A stretch of 50,077 nucleotides of DNA from an uncultured Flavobacteriales bacterium (GTDB taxonomy: Bacteria; Bacteroidota; Bacteroidia; Flavobacteriales; Flavobacteriaceae), in assembly GCA_913020155.1 (NCBI GenBank), contig CAJWBA010000013.1, positions 1 through 50,077 on the forward strand, written 5' to 3'. The position numbers and the translations under genes are program-made. Of this stretch, positions 34,333-42,846 are shown piece by piece (position 1 is the stretch's first letter; each line of letters starts with the position of its first letter). The notes below the pieces were generated by a model. That model saw nothing but the letters and a program-made list of their open reading frames with translations. It searched no databases and was not told where the DNA came from.

Positions 34333-35229
34333 ATGCTTTTTAAAAATAAACATATTAAAAAGTATAGTTATCAAATTTTAGGACTTTTTGCTTCTGTTCG
34401 TGGGTATACACTTTTAACAATAATTGTAGCCCAGTATCTAAGTGCTAGATATATTTTTGCACCCCAACATACATGGAATCAGATACTTTTTGACCAAAAG
34501 TTATTCATGTTGGTTTTGGCAACATCATTTGCGATTGCAGGTGGGTATTTGATCAACAATTTTTATGACGCAGAAAAAGATCAAATTAATCGACCCCACA
34601 AGTATTTTTTGGAAAACCGCGTTTCAGCATCTTTTCAGTTACTTTGTTATGGAATAATGAATTTTTGCTCACTGGTTTTATCCGTAATTGTTTCACTTCG
34701 AACTTTACCTTTTTTCGGAATTTATATTTTTGGATTATGGCTTTACAGTCACTTACTAAAAAAACAGTTTTGGGCGAGTAATGTTTTTGCGGTCTTATTG
34801 GCAGTAACTCCTTTCTTTGCAATTACACTTTACTTAAAAAATTTTTCAAGTATTGTTTTTTACCACGGAGCATTTTTGTTTTTAGTTGTTCTGATTCGAG
34901 ATTTAATAAAAGATTTAGAAAACTTTAAGGGAGATTGGGTCAGGGAATATAAAACCATAGCAGTTGTATTTGGAGAAACTACAACTAAAAAAGTAATTAC
35001 TTTCTTAGCGCTTTTAACATTTATTCCCATTCAATTACTGCTGAATCAAAAAGAGGTACTGGGAACCATGTGGTATTATTTCTTGATAGCGATTCCCTTT
35101 TTATTATTGATCGTTTTAATCTTGTGGAAATCTCCGTGTCAAAAGACGTATCTTTGGCTTCATAATTTATTAAAATTACTTATAGTAACCGGAATATTGA
35201 GTATTGTACTTATTCGGTTTCCTCTCTAG
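34333..35229 (+). CDS. UbiA-family prenyltransferase
   Basis: This 298-residue integral membrane protein has about eight helices. The first Asp-rich motif is variant (LINNFYDAEKDQINRP near residue 75) and the second is IRDLIKDLENFKGD near 190; both coordinate Mg-diphosphate in this superfamily. In Flavobacteria this gene, next to mvaD, is often annotated as a geranylgeranylglycerol-phosphate-type prenyltransferase, but the acceptor is not proven. The placement directly after two mevalonate genes fits use of a polyprenyl diphosphate made from them. Confidence 0.85.
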   Translation: MLFKNKHIKKYSYQILGLFASVRGYTLLTIIVAQYLSARYIFAPQHTWNQILFDQKLFMLVLATSFAIAGGYLINNFYDAEKDQINRPHKYFLENRVSASFQLLCYGIMNFCSLVLSVIVSLRTLPFFGIYIFGLWLYSHLLKKQFWASNVFAVLLAVTPFFAITLYLKNFSSIVFYHGAFLFLVVLIRDLIKDLENFKGDWVREYKTIAVVFGETTTKKVITFLALLTFIPIQLLLNQKEVLGTMWYYFLIAIPFLLLIVLILWKSPCQKTYLWLHNLLKLLIVTGILSIVLIRFPL

Positions 35230-35250
35230 ATTAAAACTATTTTCATTCTT

Positions 35251-36006
35251 ATGGTCTCAAAGTCAAACAATTCCTCATTCAAAAAATCAGCAAATACCAC
35301 GCGATTAAATAAGTTTATTGCCAATTCAGGGATTTGTTCTCGACGTGAGGCAGATATTTTTATTGCAATGGGAATGGTAAAAATAAACGGGAAGATTGTT
35401 GTTGAAATGGGGTATCAAGTTCAACCTGGAGATGATGTTCGCTACGATGGAAGAAGGATAATTTCTGATAAACCGGCTTATGTTTTATTGAATAAACCAA
35501 AAGGGTTTTTAGCTTCGGTAAAAAAGGGAACTTATAAAAAGGATGTTTTACAGCTTATCGAAAATGCAACTACCTACAGAATAGACCCCGTAAATGCGAT
35601 GGATCGAACCACTAAAGGTTTACTTTTATTCACAAATGATATGGAACTCAAAATCAAATTAAGAAAGTCATCTCTTGCACTTTCAAAGATTTTTCAAGTT
35701 GTCCTTGATAAGAATTTAGTTCAAACTGATCTTGAGAAAATTAAAGCAGGTGTAATGATCGATAAATTTGACAAAATTGAAGTGAATTCGATTAGCTTTA
35801 TCAAAGGGGAGACCAAGCGAAAAGTTGGGGTAGAGCTTTCTACAGAACGTCATCGTGCAATATTTCATGTCTTTGAAAAATTAGGGTATAAAGTAGAGCA
35901 AGTTGACCGTGTAGTTTACGCTCACCTGACAAAAAAAGATTTACCAAGAGGGAAATGGAGACATTTGAATGAGCGTGAAATAAATTTATTTAAAATGATG
36001 AAATAA
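35251..36006 (+). CDS. RluB/RsuA-family 23S rRNA pseudouridine synthase
   Basis: This 251-residue enzyme isomerises a uridine in rRNA. An N-terminal S4 domain (about 17-65: RLNKFIANSGICSRREAD) is followed by the catalytic domain with YVLLNKPKGFLAS and the active-site segment AMDRTTKGLLLFTND, where Asp118 is the nucleophile. The usual sequence there is RLDRxTxGLLL, so AMDRTTKG is a mild variant. The ending HVFEKLGYKVEQVDRVVYAHL matches RluB/RsuA. It is probably the last gene of the mvaD operon. Its 3' end overlaps the GT-C gene tail to tail by 21 bases. Confidence 0.9.
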   Translation: MVSKSNNSSFKKSANTTRLNKFIANSGICSRREADIFIAMGMVKINGKIVVEMGYQVQPGDDVRYDGRRIISDKPAYVLLNKPKGFLASVKKGTYKKDVLQLIENATTYRIDPVNAMDRTTKGLLLFTNDMELKIKLRKSSLALSKIFQVVLDKNLVQTDLEKIKAGVMIDKFDKIEVNSISFIKGETKRKVGVELSTERHRAIFHVFEKLGYKVEQVDRVVYAHLTKKDLPRGKWRHLNEREINLFKMMK

Positions 36007-37329
36007 TTTTTTTTTGGTAATTAGTTCATACAGAAGAACTCCATAAACGACCCCATACTGAAGTCCAATTAAGTAAAAATTTCCCTTAAAATCAGGATTT
36101 CCATAAGTTGAATAACTCAGAACAACTAGACAACTCCAAAACAGAGGGTAAGTGAAGTTTGTGAACACAGCAAGACTCACCAATGTAACAACATACCAGG
36201 GGTGAACTGTAGTAGAAATAAAAAAATAACAACTCAAAGTAAGTAACATTCCATTGATTACCGAAACAGCTGTTTTGTTTGATCTGAAGAAGCTGAATGC
36301 AGTGACAATGGCTAAAACAATAAAGGGCGTAACCTTACCTAATTTTCTGATGATATTGTATCCCTTTATTTCATAACCAATTTCTCGAATGATGAAATAA
36401 ATACTTCCATTAAACTCAAAGCGATTGAACCAAAGGTTAAGGGTTTTGAGATAATTAGCAATGCTGCTTTCTGTAACAAAGAATGGAATGAAAATTACCC
36501 CTAATAAAAGGAAACAGTAAAGTCCAAAAAGCATACTTTTTTTTGGTCTTAAATAACGCCATAGTAAAGGTAAAATAATTAAAGGAATCAATTTAGTGGC
36601 AATCGAAACAACCATTGAAATTGCTCCAAGTTTAAGTTTATTATGAGAAAAAATCAAATACAGTCCCGAAATAAAAAAGAACACCATAACACCTTCCCAA
36701 TGTAGATTTCCAGTCAATTCTACAATAATCAATGGGTTTAGAAAGTAATAAGCAATTCTTTTTTTATCAAGGTTTAAAAAATCTAACAATTTAATTCCAA
36801 TCCAAAAAATTCCAAGATCTGCTAAAATCAAGAGAATGCGGATGCAAATCACATTGAAAAGGATTGAATTTCCCCCAATTTTACTGGCCAAAAAAAATCC
36901 AATTTGATTTATGGGTGGATAGTTAGAATAATGCTCAGCACTCAAAGTGCCCATACCTTCATAGATTTTTTGACTAAATTTAGATTGTATTGCTAAGGTT
37001 TGATTCAATAAATCAGGGGTGGATTCATAGGGATTCATTCCATTAGAAAGAAGCATCCCATCCCAAATAAATCTAAAAAAATCTTGTGAAAGAAGAGGAG
37101 TTGACACAAAAAAAATGAGTCGAAATAGAATTCCAAGTTCAAGAATTCTTCTCAAGCTTAGGTTTTGATAAATTATAAAATAAATACCTAGAAAGAGTGA
37201 AACATAAAGAGGGATTAAGATCAAACTTTGGTTTCTATCGATTTCATAACCCATAAAATAATAGCCAAGTATACAGCCGAGTAGGAGAACGATATTGAGG
37301 ATTTTCATAAAATTTCCTCGATCAATCAT
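35986..37329 (-). CDS. GT-C type membrane glycosyltransferase (probable mannosyltransferase)
   Basis: This 447-residue protein has about 11 membrane helices and the GT-C-like first loop LLSQDFFRFIWDGMLLSNGM followed by NPYESTP. This pattern occurs in polyprenol-phosphate-mannose-dependent mannosyltransferases and GT87 relatives. The ATG at 37329 overlaps the stop of the upstream GT2 (TAATG); a second ATG at 37308 is possible. It is the last gene of a three-gene glycosyltransferase operon. A lipid-linked mannose donor could come from the DPM-like enzymes at 38836 or 20180. Acceptor and sugar are not known. Confidence 0.75.
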   Translation of the reverse strand: MIDRGNFMKILNIVLLLGCILGYYFMGYEIDRNQSLILIPLYVSLFLGIYFIIYQNLSLRRILELGILFRLIFFVSTPLLSQDFFRFIWDGMLLSNGMNPYESTPDLLNQTLAIQSKFSQKIYEGMGTLSAEHYSNYPPINQIGFFLASKIGGNSILFNVICIRILLILADLGIFWIGIKLLDFLNLDKKRIAYYFLNPLIIVELTGNLHWEGVMVFFFISGLYLIFSHNKLKLGAISMVVSIATKLIPLIILPLLWRYLRPKKSMLFGLYCFLLLGVIFIPFFVTESSIANYLKTLNLWFNRFEFNGSIYFIIREIGYEIKGYNIIRKLGKVTPFIVLAIVTAFSFFRSNKTAVSVINGMLLTLSCYFFISTTVHPWYVVTLVSLAVFTNFTYPLFWSCLVVLSYSTYGNPDFKGNFYLIGLQYGVVYGVLLYELITKKKLFHHFK

Positions 37330-38830
37330 TACCCTTTAGTTCGATAAGAATTAACAAATACAAACCCAAAACCAATAAAGAGCATTAAGTGAAAAGGGAA
37401 TAATCCCATATCACCCTTTTCACCAACGATAAAGCCACTGTACATTCCAAATAAAAAGTATAGGGTTAGTAAGCCTTCGAAGATTGTGTTTTTAGAAACT
37501 TTTTTTCGAGTGTACTTGTTTTTTTTCCAAGAGTCTTTCAATGTAAAAACATTAAATTTTGGAGTACGAATAAAATCACTTTTTTTCCTTCGGTGCCCAT
37601 CCAAAACAGCAAGTGTATTGTGAAAAGAGAACCCCATAGCAACGGTGTAAAAGGTGAAAAATATTTTAATGTATTCTAAAAAGTTAAGAAACCCACCCCC
37701 TTTTGAATATCTGTAAAGAACCCAATAACAGCCAAAAAAAATAAACGTACTCACAATAAAAAAACTCGATAAATCAAAGTATAAACCCAGATGTCCCCAT
37801 TCATTTTTGATGTAAAGCATAGGAATACTTAATACGCCTACAAAAAAAACATTCAAGAACATGGTGCTGTTGAGGAGATGAAGAATAGAATGTGCTTTAG
37901 TTATTATAGGTATGTTTTTAGCTCGAATTATATTTTTTATCATTTTCTGAAAATTCTCTGCTCCACCTTTGTTCCATCTAAATTGTTGTGAGCGAATAGC
38001 ACTCATGACTATTGGTAATTCTGAAGGAGTTTCTACATCTTCTAGATATTTGAACTTCCAGTTTTTTAGTTGGGCTCTGTAACTCAAATCTAAATCTTCG
38101 GTTAAAGTGTCCCCTTCCCAATTCCCAGCATCAATTATACAAGTTTTTCTCCAGATTCCTGCAGTTCCATTAAAATTCATAAAGTGGTTCTTACTGTTTC
38201 TTCCAACTTGTTCTAAAGTGAAATGTGCATCTAGTGCAAAGGCTTGAATTTGAGTGAGAATGGAATAATTTCTATTGATATGAGACCAACGCGTTTGAAC
38301 AACCCCTATTTTTTTGTTTTCAAAATGAGGAACAGTAAGTAAAAGCCAGTCAGATTTTGGGAGAAAGTCAGCATCAAAAATTGCAATAAACTCTCCTTTG
38401 GCAACTTTTAAACCCTCTTTAAGTGCTCCAGCCTTAAAACCAATTCGTTTTTTTCTTCTAATCTGAACAATATCCAAACCTACTTCTTTTAGTTTTTCTA
38501 CAAGATTTTGGGTCAGTTCAACCGATTCATCTGTAGAATCATCGAGTACCTGAATTTCTAGTTTTGTTCTAGGATATTCTATTAAATTGATACATTCTAA
38601 TAGGCGTTCAATTACATAGAGTTCATTGAAAACAGGGAGTTGAATAGTCACAAAGGGAACAGCTTCTATGTCACATAAATCAAGTTTAATTGGAATTTTT
38701 TTTTTTTTTTTTGTTGAATGTAGTTCCAAAGAAGATTGAGCTGAGAGAGGCTGTATAACAAAACTAGGATTAATGATATCGAATATAAAAACATCAAAAA
38801 AATCGATAAATACAACCAGGTATTTTCCAT
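37329..38830 (-). CDS. Membrane GT2 glycosyltransferase split by a poly(A) frameshift
   Basis: The catalytic part is a processive-type GT2 with IQLPVFNELYVIERLL, VLDDSTDES, FDADFLPKSDW, the TEDLD motif and QQFRWNKGG, ending in four membrane helices. Read directly, the ORF starts at a TTG (38729) and lacks the family's N-terminal helix. That helix is present in another frame: ATG 38830, 5 bases after the previous gene's stop, encodes MENTWLYLSIFLMFLYSISL and then VLLYSLSQLNLLWNY up to a run of 17 A residues on the coding strand (38712-38696). One more A would join the two frames into a 500-residue protein. The gene is phase-variable, rescued by slippage, or mis-sequenced. Confidence 0.8.
38696..38712 (-). 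repeat. 17-nt poly(A) tract inside the GT2 gene
   Basis: A homopolymer of 17 A on the coding strand lies at the junction between the N-terminal membrane helix and the catalytic domain of the GT2 gene. The frame of the catalytic domain fixes the length as one short of the in-frame 18. It is the longest homopolymer in the window and a strong site for polymerase slippage. Confidence 0.75.
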
Positions 38831-38835
38831 TTACA

Positions 38836-39528
38836 TTATTTAAAAAAGTTGTGTTTGAAAATCCACCAAATTATTTTTATGCCAGCTAAGATACTTCCTT
38901 TTAAAGTTCCAGACACTTTTGAAACCCCAATTCTTTGTCGGTAATTTACTTCGACTTCTTGGTATGAAATCTTTTTACGTAAAATTTTCAATTGCATCTC
39001 AATAGTCCAACCGTAAGTTTTATCCTTCATGTCCAGATCCACTAATGTGTTCCAACGTATTGCTCTGAAGGGCCCCAGATCTGTATAGCTTGATCCGTAT
39101 AAAATTTTCATCAGGAAACACGCTAGCCAATTACCAAATACCTGTTGTTGTGTCATAGAACTAGATTCTCTTTTTTCGGCCACTCGTGCACCCAATACAA
39201 AATCAAATTTACCTTCTTGTATGGGAGTAACTAAGGAGATAAGTTCTTCGGGGAAGTCAGAATAATCTCCATCTAAAAAAACAATAATATCCGGTGTCCC
39301 CTTTTGGTTCTTAAGATAATCGATGCCTTTCAGGCAAGCATATCCATATCCTTTTCTGTTTTCTGACAGAACAGTTGCACCAGCTAATTGTGCTACTTCT
39401 GCTGTATTATCGGTCGAATTATTATTGACAACTATGACTTCATCAATAATTTTCGGAAGATCATTTATTACATGGCTTATGGATTCTTGCTCATTAAAAG
39501 CCGGTATAATAACTTTGATTTGTTGCAT
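38836..39528 (-). CDS. GT2 glycosyltransferase (polyprenyl-phosphate sugar synthase-like)
   Basis: This 230-residue protein has the GT-A signatures VIIPAFNEQESISHVI at the N-terminus, VVNNNSTDNTAEVA, and FLDGDYSDFPEEL with the metal-binding acidic residues. GWTIEMQLKILRKKISYQEV and YRQRIGVSKVSGTLKGSILA follow at the C-terminus, as in DPM-like and UDP-glucose-type polyprenyl phosphate transferases. It has no membrane helix. It begins the operon GT2-GT2-GT-C; its stop is 5 bases before the true start of the next GT2. It probably supplies a lipid-linked sugar for the GT-C enzyme. Confidence 0.85.
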   Translation of the reverse strand: MQQIKVIIPAFNEQESISHVINDLPKIIDEVIVVNNNSTDNTAEVAQLAGATVLSENRKGYGYACLKGIDYLKNQKGTPDIIVFLDGDYSDFPEELISLVTPIQEGKFDFVLGARVAEKRESSSMTQQQVFGNWLACFLMKILYGSSYTDLGPFRAIRWNTLVDLDMKDKTYGWTIEMQLKILRKKISYQEVEVNYRQRIGVSKVSGTLKGSILAGIKIIWWIFKHNFFK

Positions 39529-39603
39529 GGTTTTTCCGAAGGTTTTGATTTAACTATATTTAAATTGGCATTTCAATTGAGATTTTAAACAAGGGTTATA
39601 ATT

Positions 39604-41160
39604 TTATTTAATTGTGTTTCCCAAGGGAAATTCCGTAGAAAAAATTCTATTTTCCATGGGGCCATTTTCTAATTTCAAAACCCCTCTGGGGCAAACAGCA
39701 GAGCACACCCCACAGCCAACACAAGAGGAACGAACTATGTTCTGTCCTTTTTGAGCGTAAGCACGAACATCAATTCCCATTTCACAATAGGTTGAACAAT
39801 TTCCACAAGAAATACATTGCCCTCCATTTGTAGTAATTCTAAATCTAGATTTGAAACGCTGAATTAAACCTAAATATGCAGCTAAAGGACAACCAAAACG
39901 ACACCATACCCTGTTTCCAAAAATTGGGTAAAATCCAGTACCAATAACTCCAGCAAAAACAGAACCAATAAGAAAACCGTAGACGTTTTGAATGGTTTGT
40001 GTTTTAATACCGATTACATTTTGTGTTCCCGAGAAATAGGAGAACAAGGTTAATCCAGTCATTATAATAGAAAAGAGTAAAACACTATGAACCATCCACC
40101 GTTCCAATTTCCAGGCTCCAATTGATTTATTTGATAGGTGTCTAAAAGGATCCCCTAAAGTTTCTGCAAGTCCACCACAACCACAAACCCAAGAACAATA
40201 CCACCTTTTTCCAAAGAAATAGACCATTACAGGGACAATTACAAGCGTAAGCACAATTCCCCAAACAAGAATGAATAAACCAAACCCTCCACTTGAAATT
40301 AAGCTATTTAAATTCCAACTAAAGAAAAAGTCATAATCTAAGGGAAAGGCATTTTTGAAGTCATACCATGGTTTATCAAATCGAACTAAAATTTCAGGAA
40401 TTAAAAAGGCAAATACAATTTGGAAAAACAAAACGGAAGTCGTTCTTAATATTTGGTATTTGTTGTTTCTGTATTTTATGTACATGCGAACCGCCATAAC
40501 GGTCATTACAACGCAATAGAGGAATCCATATAAAAACCATTGACTGGCCAGATTTCCACTAAGACTTTGACTGATGGGATCTACAATATATGTCCAGTTT
40601 ACAATGTAATCTGGAAAAAAATATAATACAACATAAAAAGCAACTAAAAACAAAAAGACAAACCATCCCAAAAATCCTCTGTTTGTTGAAGAGTTGAAGT
40701 AGTTGCCATTATTTTTTATTCCGGGTGGTCCCAGAACAATTACATTTGGTAGAATGTAGAGCAAAGACCCTAAAATTCCGAGTCCAAAAGTTAAGAACCA
40801 AAACAGAGATTTATTTTCTTTAACAGCTCCATTACCTGCTATTTTCGCAATTTCATAAGATAAACTATGGGGCTTTTCCCAGATGACCTTCTTCCATTCT
40901 CTATTTATTTTGTGAATTTTATTAGCTTCCTCAACGGCAGTTATTATTGTTGAAGAAAATGAAAAAGGTTCTGTAAACTCTCTGCCTACAAGATTTGTGT
41001 TTATGGAATTAATAAACAATTCGCTTTGGATTCCTTTGGCATTTAATATGCTTTTAAATTTTTTGGGATTCAATTTGTAATTTCCAAGAAAAATTAAAGA
41101 ACAGAACAAGCCAAGCCCAATTAAAAAAATACCTAAACCAATTTTTTTTAATAAATTCAT
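39604..41160 (-). CDS. Membrane polyferredoxin (NapH/NosR-like 4Fe-4S protein)
   Basis: This 518-residue inner-membrane protein has an N-terminal helix (about 6-28), a soluble loop at about 30-112, and several further helices. The cytoplasmic cysteine motifs are YCSWVCGCGG near 327 and VWCRFGCPLA near 419. Two [4Fe-4S] sites lie near the C-terminus, CISCGNCSTYC and CVGCGVCSAVCPRG, each of the CxxCxxCxxxC form. NapH/NosR-like proteins pass electrons between the quinone pool and periplasmic or cytoplasmic partners. It is 2 bases after the FAD oxidoreductase gene, so the two are co-transcribed and probably form a redox pair. The partner reaction is unknown. Confidence 0.85.
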   Translation of the reverse strand: MNLLKKIGLGIFLIGLGLFCSLIFLGNYKLNPKKFKSILNAKGIQSELFINSINTNLVGREFTEPFSFSSTIITAVEEANKIHKINREWKKVIWEKPHSLSYEIAKIAGNGAVKENKSLFWFLTFGLGILGSLLYILPNVIVLGPPGIKNNGNYFNSSTNRGFLGWFVFLFLVAFYVVLYFFPDYIVNWTYIVDPISQSLSGNLASQWFLYGFLYCVVMTVMAVRMYIKYRNNKYQILRTTSVLFFQIVFAFLIPEILVRFDKPWYDFKNAFPLDYDFFFSWNLNSLISSGGFGLFILVWGIVLTLVIVPVMVYFFGKRWYCSWVCGCGGLAETLGDPFRHLSNKSIGAWKLERWMVHSVLLFSIIMTGLTLFSYFSGTQNVIGIKTQTIQNVYGFLIGSVFAGVIGTGFYPIFGNRVWCRFGCPLAAYLGLIQRFKSRFRITTNGGQCISCGNCSTYCEMGIDVRAYAQKGQNIVRSSCVGCGVCSAVCPRGVLKLENGPMENRIFSTEFPLGNTIK

Positions 41161-41162
41161 AA

Positions 41163-42506
41163 TTAGGACATTATGTTTTTGAATATTACTTTCCAGCTTT
41201 TCTTTTTGAGTTTAATTTCGGTATTGAATTCTTGATTAAATTTTAGAAGAATTTCTTCTTCAAAAGATTTAAAAAATTCAGGATCAAAATTGCAATTAGC
41301 TAGCTGTTCAATCACATAGAAAACTGATTTTTTTTCGTATTGTATTTTATCAAATAGTTCATGTCGCATTCTAATTCCAAGGGTGTTAATTCCTAAAAAC
41401 TGCTTGGTATTTTGATCGTATGCAATGGTTATTGCAATGTTTTCAGTGGAATGTTTCCACTGAAAATGATTCTCAGGTTTTTCGGGTTGAGCAGCAACAA
41501 ACCCATAGGTTTGATACTCGATGTCAAAAAATTTCGCACTGTTAAACCAATGTCCAGGACGATAGGCTTTTTTGTTTCCTGTAAGAGTTTGCGCTAGTGT
41601 TTCTCCCATCATTCTACCAGTGTACCAAACCGCCTCAATTGGTCTCCTTCCAACTTGGGGTTCTTGTTGTTCTGAACAGTCACCAATTGCATAAATTGAA
41701 GTTTGATTTGTTTCGAGATATTTGTTTACGAGAATCCCTCGATTGGTGGCAATGTCTGTGTTTTTTATAAAATCAATATTGGGTCTCACACCTGCTGTAA
41801 GCCCTACAAATTGGCATCTGATAATTTCTCCAGAATCTGTTCGAATGGCTTTTACCCGTCCAGTTTCATCTTTCATTATTTCACTCAAATGGGTATTGAG
41901 TCTCAAGTCAATAAAGTGTTCCAGTAGGTGTTGATTAATTAACTCTGATTCCCCTTTTGGTAAAACGTTATTCCAAAAACTATTTTCTCTAACCAGGAAG
42001 GTCACTTTTTTTCCTCTAGAATGAAGCATTTCTGCTAATTCTACTCCAATAAGACCCCCACCAACAATAACGGCTTCATTAGTAGTACTACTGTAATCTT
42101 CAAGACTGTCCAGATCTTGTTTAGAATAGAAACCTTGTACACCTATTAATTTTTCGCCGGGCCAACCAAATTTATTAGGTAAAGAACCTGTAGCAATAAC
42201 AAGACTTTCATATGAGAGAGTGGATTCATCAGAAAGAGTAATTTTTTTTTCTTTTGGACTTATGTGAGTTACGGTTCCTTGAAGTAAGCTCAGTTTGTTT
42301 TTTTTCCAAAAATTCCTTTCATAGGGTTGAGTATCTTCCCATCGAAGATGCCCCATGTAAACATACATTAATGCTGTTCGAGAGAAAAAATATTGAGTCT
42401 CTTTAGAAATGATTAACAGGGGTTTGGATGATTTTTTTCTGAAATTCCGAGCAAAAGAAACACCAGCAATTCCATTCCCGACAACAATAATTGGGGGGGC
42501 ATCCAT
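41163..42506 (-). CDS. FAD-dependent NAD(P)H oxidoreductase
   Basis: This 447-residue flavoprotein of the pyridine nucleotide-disulfide family has the FAD-binding motif IIVVGNGIAGVSFARNF at residues 5-21. The second dinucleotide motif AVIVGGGLIGVELAEML lies near 144-160, and the C-terminal FAD contact IYAIGDCSEQ near 270. The C-terminal part (about 330-447) is not a standard dimerisation domain and is rich in Phe and Lys. It resembles nitrite-reductase-like or NADH:acceptor oxidoreductases without the sirohaem part. It is followed at 2 bases by the membrane polyferredoxin. The adjacency to the arsenosugar operon (about 340 bases) may or may not matter. Confidence 0.85.
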   Translation of the reverse strand: MDAPPIIVVGNGIAGVSFARNFRKKSSKPLLIISKETQYFFSRTALMYVYMGHLRWEDTQPYERNFWKKNKLSLLQGTVTHISPKEKKITLSDESTLSYESLVIATGSLPNKFGWPGEKLIGVQGFYSKQDLDSLEDYSSTTNEAVIVGGGLIGVELAEMLHSRGKKVTFLVRENSFWNNVLPKGESELINQHLLEHFIDLRLNTHLSEIMKDETGRVKAIRTDSGEIIRCQFVGLTAGVRPNIDFIKNTDIATNRGILVNKYLETNQTSIYAIGDCSEQQEPQVGRRPIEAVWYTGRMMGETLAQTLTGNKKAYRPGHWFNSAKFFDIEYQTYGFVAAQPEKPENHFQWKHSTENIAITIAYDQNTKQFLGINTLGIRMRHELFDKIQYEKKSVFYVIEQLANCNFDPEFFKSFEEEILLKFNQEFNTEIKLKKKSWKVIFKNIMS

Positions 42507-42846
42507 CTTTATTATTTTTAAACAATATACTTAATTTTAAACATTAATAAAAATCATTACTTTTATAAAACTCAATTTTACTTAAACTAAAAAAACCTGT
42601 TATGATCAGTTTTTATCATCACTAATATTTAAACCCCAAAACTTCATTTACGGAAAACGAAAAAAAGGTGTCTGTTTTAAAATACTTTTGGATGTAAATA
42701 AAGTTTGAATATGTAAAGCTCCTACGAGAGTTTTTGGTTGTTTCAGATTGAATCATCGAATAATAAACATTTGGGCTATTTGTATTTTAATCTTGAAGTT
42801 AACTAAAAGTTTTTCTCATTTATTATTTGTTTCAGAAAAATAAGTG
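42507..42846. other. 340-base gap with a coding remnant
   Basis: This spacer lies between the end of the arsenosugar operon and the FAD oxidoreductase start. It must hold the promoter for the latter, but no good TAnnTTTG box was found. Its central part (42622-42786) carries the minus-strand coding remnant described separately. No terminator hairpin is evident after the last arsenosugar gene. Confidence 0.35.
42622..42786 (-). pseudogene. Possible C-terminal remnant of an outer-membrane protein gene
   Basis: On the minus strand an open frame of 54 codons runs from 42786 to a TAG at 42624-42622. It contains an ATG at 42756 that would give a 44-residue peptide. The sequence is protein-like: NVYYSMIQSETTKNSRRSF, then FIYIQKYFKTDTFFSFSVNE and VLGFKY at the end. 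The alternating aromatic residues and terminal Tyr look like the last strands of an outer-membrane barrel. A TAA precedes the fragment, and I could not follow a homologous frame further upstream. It could also be a real short gene or chance. Confidence 0.35.
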
